A DNA stretch of 64,000 bases. Origin: Trichopria drosophilae. Lineage: Eukaryota; Arthropoda; Insecta; Hymenoptera; Diapriidae. The stretch lies in contig CM059584.1 in NCBI GenBank assembly GCA_030407085.1, positions 6,386,001-6,450,000 of the forward strand, read 5' to 3'. Positions 57,990 to 64,000 of this stretch are shown here, one piece after another. A program made the translations under genes and the position numbers. A model generated the notes under the pieces. That model did not search any database. It saw only the letters and a program-made list of their open reading frames with translations, and had not been told where the DNA came from. The stretch's first letter is position 1. Each line of letters begins with the position of its first letter.

Positions 57990-58238
57990 ATGGCGGTGTC
58001 GAGAAAGACTACTAAGCTCGGTGGGATATTGGAAGAGGAGATCCGCGTCTCAGGGTCGTCGCATAGGGTGGCAATACCGTTCTTGGCTTTATCGCGTCCG
58101 ACGAGTTCCACTCTCGACCAAATCTTGAATTCAGACTTTTTCCTTTTGGTCGGACCAGAATTTACATTTGCGACTAAATCACAATCAAACTCTTGCAATC
58201 GATTTCTTGGACTTGAAGATAACATTGTTTTACTCTGA
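57990..58238 (+). CDS. Possible small coding region, unrecognised
   Basis: An 82-codon frame starts at the ATG of AAGATGGCGG, in good initiation context (ATGGCG), and ends near 58238. The peptide begins MAVSRKTTKLGGILEEE and is Ser-rich, without a domain I recognise. The first 60 codons lie in CpG-richer sequence and the remainder in AT-richer sequence, so translation may really continue from an unseen donor. A 109-codon frame on the opposite strand (57896-58225) is a competitor. I give it low weight. Confidence 0.25.
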   Translation: MAVSRKTTKLGGILEEEIRVSGSSHRVAIPFLALSRPTSSTLDQILNSDFFLLVGPEFTFATKSQSNSCNRFLGLEDNIVLL

Positions 58239-58436
58239 ATTTCTTAAAATCACATATGGTAGATTCTCAAACTAACGAACAATCTTAAGGTATAAAAAAC
58301 ATATGTTTTAATGTTTAGAAATAACATTTTTGTTTATTAATGCTATTTTATTAATTTCGACCGAGTACATTTCAGTGGAGCGTAAATTATAGTAACAAAT
58401 TTAGCTATTCGACTAGATACAATCGTTGGTCGCAAT

Positions 58437-58625
58437 GACCATTTTTCGCCTACTGTATCAAAATAGTTATTTTTGTATCAAGGGCATAAAATGTAGTTTT
58501 ACGCCTCGACATTAGAGGCCTCGAGACGGCAAAGACGGTTTTTTAAAATTCCAATTTCACGCCTCCGTGGGTGCAAAATTTATTTTATGCTCCACGAGGC
58601 GTGAAAGAGGCGTTTTACGCCCGCA
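58437..58625. repeat. Palindromic ACGCC-family element
   Basis: TTTCACGCCTCCGTGG (58555-58570) pairs with CCACGAGGCGTGAAA (58592-58606) with a single bulged C. TTTTACGCCTCG and GCGTTTTACGCCC flank it, and TGACCATTTTTCGCC plus GTATCAAGGGC on the left match the vocabulary at 2168 and 17321. Confidence 0.6.
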
Positions 58626-59590
58626 AAAAATATTGTTGAATGGAATACAAGTAATGACCACTTCGTCAATGCAGCATTCAATAAATTCATTAGATAAGAT
58701 TATAATAATAAATGTTGGAAAGCAAGGAAAATATGTAAATTAACCCATTAACGCTTGAAATTAAATTTTCTTTACTTCAATATTAATGAAGTATTTCGTA
58801 ACAATACCAAAGTAAACAAAATTGTATATATCCTATTTTGGAGTACGCTCTTGAAGATTAGCAGGTAAAAATTGAGTTTTTTCTATCAGAAACTCCAATA
58901 CAGCATCAAATATGTAAAAATTTACCAACAAATTTGGGCATATTTATTGTTCCTATTTTACTGAAACTATGCACAAAGGTGGACGCAATATCTAAATTTT
59001 AGGAAAAGATGTTACTTTTCCACCCTACTTCTTTGGAATGATCTCAAAATGATCCCATGAGGCAAATTTTTTTTAAAATATTCCGGACGCTGTCCGTCAA
59101 AATCTATGAGCTACGCTTTGTCGAAATACTTATAAATTTAACTTATTTCTTATTATAACAATAATAAAAATAAACAAAAAAATGATAACGCGACTTCGGG
59201 AGCATCCTCAACGCATCTTCCATGAAATCACTGAGATTATCTTATAAGAGACAACGATGGGGCACCCCTCAAAAATTCCTTTGAAAAAAAGAAAATCGTT
59301 CATAAATTTCGATTTGACGCTATTGATGACAGTTGGTGAAAAGAAAAATGGTAAACTTGTAAATGAATATGATTTGCAAGCATAGAAATAAAAAGCGTGT
59401 GGTATATCTGTAAAAAATAAAATTTATATTTTGTAATACGTTATTGAACAGAAAAATTGAATAAAAAAAAAATAACAATAATAACAAAAAAATTTGACGG
59501 TCAACTTTATTAATTCTTAATTGCTGTTTTTTTTTGCATTTCGGAGTTGTTTAGGGTCTGAAACATTTGATGAAAATCTGTAGGATAATT
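58626..59590. other. AT-rich DNA, one possible T1 end
   Basis: TTAACCCATTAACGCTTG (58740-58757) resembles a T1 terminus without a partner. Otherwise unassigned. Confidence 0.4.
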
Positions 59591-59599
59591 TTTTTTATA

Positions 59600-59775
59600 C
59601 GCGTGTCCGTAAAGTGGACACTTTACGGACTGCTTTTAGTCCGTAAAGTGTGATTTTACGGACTGATCTCTGCACTTTACGAACTAAAAACAGTCGTTAA
59701 AGTGCCTACTTTTGCGAACAGTGTATCAAAAAATCACAGTCTCCGCTCGGTCCGTAAAATTAAACTTTACCGCCT
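59600..59775. repeat. Iterated CCGTAAAGT palindromes
   Basis: GTCCGTAAAGTG (59605-59616) and CACTTTACGGAC (59619-59630) form a perfect 12-bp stem around two bases. AGTCCGTAAAGTG, TTTTACGGACTG, CACTTTACGAACT and GGTCCGTAAAATT follow within 150 bp, alternating in orientation. No known element matches. Confidence 0.65.
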
Positions 59776-60189
59776 AGGACAGAAAGGTACTATTTTTTCC
59801 AAAGCGACGAAATTCAATACTTTTTTCCAGAATTTGGTCTGATATAGATGAAACTGTTTTTTTATTTTGTAACGATTAGAAATCATTGAAAGAGACATTC
59901 GTAGGTAGGTATACTATGTAATCCACTCAAAATTAGCCGCAATTAACTCATTTAAGCGATAATGGGTTGTTTTCTTAAAAGAATACATCGAATAATTGCT
60001 TGATAGACAGATTTTGGCTTATACGGTCATGTTCAAGGTCATAAAGACAACTTCAGCTGAGAATATGTGGACATGAAGGGTACAGAAATGTCAAAGCATT
60101 TCATTCGTTTCCTTTTTTTTGACGAGTAATCGTATAAAGAATCGTGTACGTCACTTCTTACGCATGCAATTTACTTTGAACAAACACGG
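59776..60189. other. AT-rich DNA, no feature seen
   Basis: TTCAAGGTCAT near 60032 is an isolated receptor-like half-site. Confidence 0.35.
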
Positions 60190-60660
60190 AAGAAGCGATA
60201 AGAAGCGCAAGGTAAATCACTCGGCAATTTCAAGTATGAAAACCGTGCTCGCACAAAAACACTCCGGAATAGTCCCGTAACCAACGTCCATCCGGTCGCA
60301 TCTCCGGCCCAAAAGGGACTCCTTGAGGTAGATTCTCGTAGTAAGACGCTTCCCTAGCTTTTCTTTTTGCTATCTCCGACGCAATGCTTCATCGTTCGGC
60401 TCCCAGGTTCTTGATCTTTTCCTAACGCAACTCGTTCTTCCGTCATTGTGAAAATCGTCGCATGGCGTCGCTACACCCCGGGGAGTCTTATTTTTTCGCA
60501 AGTGTGTAGTCCCGAGACGACGAGAAGCGGTACTGGATTACGACTAGCACCGTTCTGCTCTTGAATCATTGTTGATCAATGTTGTTTCCCATATTTCTAT
60601 TGCTTAACTAATTTTCTTGGTCTTAGTGTTTACTTACTAGTCGGGCTAAAGATATGTTAG
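60190..60660. promoter_or_regulatory. CpG-richer single-copy segment, possible regulatory DNA
   Basis: Mixed composition with CpG clusters (CATCCGGTCGCATCTCCGG, AATCGTCGCATGGCGTCGC) and no repeat family. No long open frame and no defined promoter element. Confidence 0.25.
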
Positions 60661-60842
60661 GTCTGTGCGAGTGTCACTCGAGCATAATAGTATATTACGC
60701 GATGTGTACATTTATTGTCACACACGTGCAAGACTCCCCGTTAGGACTTGTAAAAGGGTCTTCAATGCCCTTCACAGCCTGAAAGATTGTTTTTCGATGA
60801 AAGACTGTCCACAGATTGTAAGCGAGAGGAAAACACATTTTC

Positions 60843-60919
60843 CCGCCCGGTGACGCCCATCTTTATCAGCCGGGCGGCAATCGGGCACTTTCCGCCCACT
60901 TTGCCGGGCGGAAAGATGG
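60843..60919. repeat. GC-rich double hairpin
   Basis: Hairpin 1 pairs CCGCCCGG (60843-60850) with CCGGGCGG (60870-60877). Hairpin 2 pairs CTTTCCGCCC (60888-60897) with GGGCGGAAAG (60906-60915), a 10-bp perfect stem with an 8-nt loop. CCATCTTT (60857-60864) and AAAGATGG (60912-60919) allow an alternative long-range fold. The GC content is exceptional here. Confidence 0.65.
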
Positions 60920-63337
60920 ACTTTTCGTGCTGATGTGCCGAAAAATATTGTAATCTTTCCTAGGTAGTTTGGAAGACTTTTCTGTGTCATGCTCTGAGAG
61001 AAACAAGAAATTATTTTCTATTTGTAGATATTTCAGCATTTTTCTCAAAGGAAGTAGATGGTATCAGATGAATTTGCTGCCCAAATTTACAAGTCATCAG
61101 TTTTCCTATTCGACTAAGTTTTGTGTCTTGTATTTCAGAATTTACAGAGTTTTCTCAATGGACGCTTTCAAATTGTTTGTGTTTGAAAACATTGATTAAA
61201 AAATAGTACTAACGATGACTCTGTAATTGGAGAAAAAATTTATATCAAATTTTGGTCAAGTTTAAGACTGTAGATCGATTTAAATGTAACCAAAGATTAA
61301 TCTTAACAGCGGATTAAAATAGGTGAAATTATGTCAATGTTGAATGTTGGATCACTATTCAGCAGATTCTTTGTTGAAATTCAATTTTTATTAAGAAGTG
61401 ATCCCTATTTTTTGCAATATGTGTCAATTTAATACTTTGTTTAAAAAAAACTAATCTGATTTCGGTCCCCTTTACATCCGTCCCGATTTGACAAAAGCCG
61501 AACAATAAAACTCCGGTTATCCCCAAATTGGAAATATTTTTGATCGATGTTTCTTCGTACTAAATTCAGCAGTAGCCTATCAGGAACAATGCGTAAAGGT
61601 CCTAAAAATTGTGAGAATTTTTTCTATTTAATTGCTTAGTTTGATATGGATTAATGGATAACTCGATCGAGTTATTTCATATTCGCGTCAGGTAAACGAG
61701 AAAGTTGGAAATTCTGAACGTGGGGAATACAGGGATTGGATAAATGGATCACAGAGATCAAATAGACTCCGACTTGGTTAGGATCAATCAGCTTTAAGGT
61801 AATTATTGATGAGGTAATTATTCAAATATTCGATTCAAATTCGTCACATATGGATTTATAAAGTTTAATATTGACGTTTTGTGATGTGGAGAATCTGCTA
61901 AAGCCTCTCGCTAAATTACTAATCTAATACATTCATATTAAATAGAAACTACATATATTTTTAAGTAATGATCTGTTTGAGAATAATTTTTTACGCATTT
62001 GTTTTTGTGAACGTAGATCAAATTTCCACAAAATTTGTTCAGATTTTCGCATAAAATTAGAAATAGCACCTTGATTTTCAATCGTCAAGGTTAGTTACGG
62101 CACTTTTTTCCCTCGACGAACAAGAATGAAATGCGGTTGTTCCGCACGGATCATTTTTGTTTATGTCGGTATTGTAAATTGGTAAAAATTTGAGTGGATT
62201 GATTAAAACAGAATCATCTTCCAAAAAAGGATTGTTGGAAATATAGTTACAAGTTTATTTAATTTTAGTGATGCTGAGTGGTTCAGCACCTTTCCCATGA
62301 AATATTTAATATAATAATCGTATGGAGTATTAGTAAATATGTTTAGTTAGAGGAACACGATCATTTAAAGTCAGTTTATAACATTTAAACTCACAAAAAG
62401 TTCCAAATCCATTAAATGTTGGTGATGGTATCTATTTTTTTAAATTTAACTGGTATAACTTTTTAAAGTCATTGAATAACGATATGATATTTTGTTTTAC
62501 ACCGTTCCCACTACCTAAAGCATACAGGACCACTCTGCATTGATGCGTGCCTATAAATAACACAGAGTTAGAATTCACTATACAATGGGAAACGATTTTT
62601 TCGAAAGAAAAGCTTTATAACTATTTGTGTTATAACATTTTAAATGAGTATGACCCTTCAGAAAAAGTTTTTACAACAAGATATATTTTGAATTTTAAAA
62701 TTTATAGCCCCACTCGTTTAAAAAATGACCTTTCGATCCAGCACACTTTACTATCTACTTAAAATGGTTCGATAACTATCACTTCTGGTAATTTACGTCT
62801 GATACATTATCTAAACAATTTCGCCCAAGCTAATATTCATATTTAATGTTTTAAATAGGGATGTTGACTTTTAATATTCGTAATTTAGTAGTTTATATTT
62901 AGCAATATTCTATTACATTGATAAAAATATTTCGTTAAGTCGCATGTATCACAATTAAGAGAAGAATAGTATTATTTTGTTTTCAAATAATATAAATGAG
63001 AGACAAGAGTTTTAGATCACTTTTTCGTAAATCAAATTCCATTCTCAAAAATTAAATTTCGTTTTAAATTAACAATTTATTTTTGGCACATTTTTTGTTT
63101 GGGATTTCATTAAGTCTACATTTTCAACCGAGTGTTTGAACCAATGTTTAGTAGGTTGACAATCTTAACTGTTTATTTAAAAATCAGTAAATAACGTCGT
63201 CAGCGTTTTCCTGATAATCGGAAAATCGGAAGTACATGACATTTTACGTTAAAAAGGACCACTCACCAAGTTTTTGAACAATTTTACGTATTAATTTTAT
63301 ATATTTAACTATTGTCAAAAAATGGTCATGTTGGTCA
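60920..63337. other. AT-rich DNA, no gene seen
   Basis: Open frames at 60969-61199 and 62547-62762 have no recognisable domain. Confidence 0.4.
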
Positions 63338-63341
63338 TCAA

Positions 63342-63855
63342 CCGTTTCGCTGTGGACTACGTGTATACAAAAGACTGAATAAACAGATAATAAACAAACA
63401 GGGGTTAAGTTTTATTGGGTATTTTGAATCGCTGGATCCAAATTCGGGGTCAAATTCCGAAAATTCTAAACGTAAAAACCAATATGGCCGATCAAAATCG
63501 GACAATTTTGAAGCATTTTTCATTATACATGTATTATAAAAGAATGAATAAATAGAGAATGAAGAAACAGACACACACCAGAGTTAGGTTTTATTGGGTA
63601 TGTTAAATCACTGGCTCTGAAATTGAGGACAAATTTTTAGAACTTTAAACAGAAATTTCAATATTGCGGATTGAATTAAAAAAAAATTTCGGCCATATTG
63701 GATCCACCATTTTGAATATTTGAAAACTGGCTCCAAATTCGTAATCAGCTTTTTCGAAAACATAAACATCCATATTTACACAAATTTCAAATTAGCCGGA
63801 AACATTGTAACATTTTGATCCCACTTTCGAGTTTTCGGTCTTCACAGCAAAAGGG
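63342..63855. mobile_element. TTAA-type MITE, family T1, 514 bp
   Basis: CCGTTTCGCTGTGGAC follows TCAA (a mutated TTAA, 63338-63341). The right end, inward, is CCCTTTTGCTGTGAAGACC, followed by TTAA at 63856-63859. The left part carries two tandem units about 179 bp apart (TTTTATTGGGTATTTTGAAT near 63410 and TTTTATTGGGTATGTTAAAT near 63589); the inverted core GGATCCACCATTTTG lies near 63700. Confidence 0.7.
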
Positions 63856-63859
63856 TTAA

Positions 63860-64000
63860 AGGGTTAAGCCACTTTAATTTGTATCAATTTTAAGACTTAT
63901 TTTTTTCTGTGCAGGAGGATTAAGTACTTTCAAAAGAAAATACAAATTATCATGTCCTCACTTATACCTAAGTTTCAAAACAATGGGTTATTAACGCTTG
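63860..64000. other. Window end with a T3-like fragment
   Basis: TGTGCAGGAGGATTAA at 63908-63923 matches one end of the 80-bp T3 element; no partner end is present. Confidence 0.35.

Noticed and set aside
1..64000. tRNA, 5S rRNA and other snRNA genes
   Set aside because: I looked for B-box-like GGTTCRANNCC and conserved starts of U1, U2, U5 and U6 by eye and found none. A tRNAscan-SE and Infernal run would settle this.

Overview
This window is AT-rich eukaryotic nuclear DNA with no intact protein-coding gene that I can defend. It most resembles an arthropod, probably insect, intergenic or long-intron region. The reasons are a degenerate Penelope-like retroelement, many short non-autonomous DNA transposons with TTAA, TA or 8-bp target duplications, a retroposon tail ending in (ATT)n, CpG dinucleotides that are not depleted, and insect-like splice signals. 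I cannot name the species from the sequence.

The clearest genes are U4 spliceosomal RNA copies, all on the + strand. Three are full length: U4-A (6455-6599), U4-B (13951-14094) and U4-C (20263-20407). A truncated fourth copy, U4-D, lies at 21682-21890. U4-B and U4-C head a roughly 1.3-kb direct duplication (13951-15224 and 20263-21652). U4-A and U4-C share their 5' flank, while U4-B and U4-C share their 3' flank, so the locus is mosaic. Each full copy carries the U4 5' stem-loop, the central hairpin, an Sm-site region and the 3' terminal hairpin. In U4-A the terminal hairpin has paired compensatory changes.

Mobile DNA fills much of the rest. (1) A foldback family, called H here, has GGGTGC termini, internal iterated CCGACA motifs and, where best preserved, 8-bp target duplications: 6840, 12318, 31313, 31689, 34552 and 49979. 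(2) A TTAA-flanked family, T1, has a core containing ATGGCGGATCC and ATTCGTAATCAGCGA: 1, 22567, 24857, 32231, 52544 and 63342. (3) A second TTAA-flanked family, T2, has GGGG..CTAAAGTGG termini: 12124, 12484, 13509, 15225, 40116 and 56640. (4) An 80-bp TTAA element, T3, sits at 2666 and 36236. (5) A TA-flanked family with CACTRAAAAA termini sits at 1607, 2507 and 12767. (6) Pogo-like TA elements sit at 39520 and 40225. (7) A 1-kb TA-flanked element sits at 43383. Several insertions are nested, and a related sequence elsewhere in the window shows the empty site for two of them. A Penelope-like reverse transcriptase/GIY-YIG remnant lies on the - strand at 9686-10945.

A 10-bp tandem satellite with higher-order structure occupies about 26.4-28.0 kb. 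CpG-richer, apparently single-copy islands at about 3.0, 23.6, 28.5, 33.5, 42.5, 57.8 and 60.2 kb may hold regulatory DNA or non-coding exons. Two splice signals suggest that part of the window is a long + strand intron. One is a possible first exon ending ATGG|gtgagt at 24701. The other is a well-formed fused acceptor/donor (recursive splice site) at 49570/49571. The remaining stretches are AT-rich DNA in which I see nothing specific.
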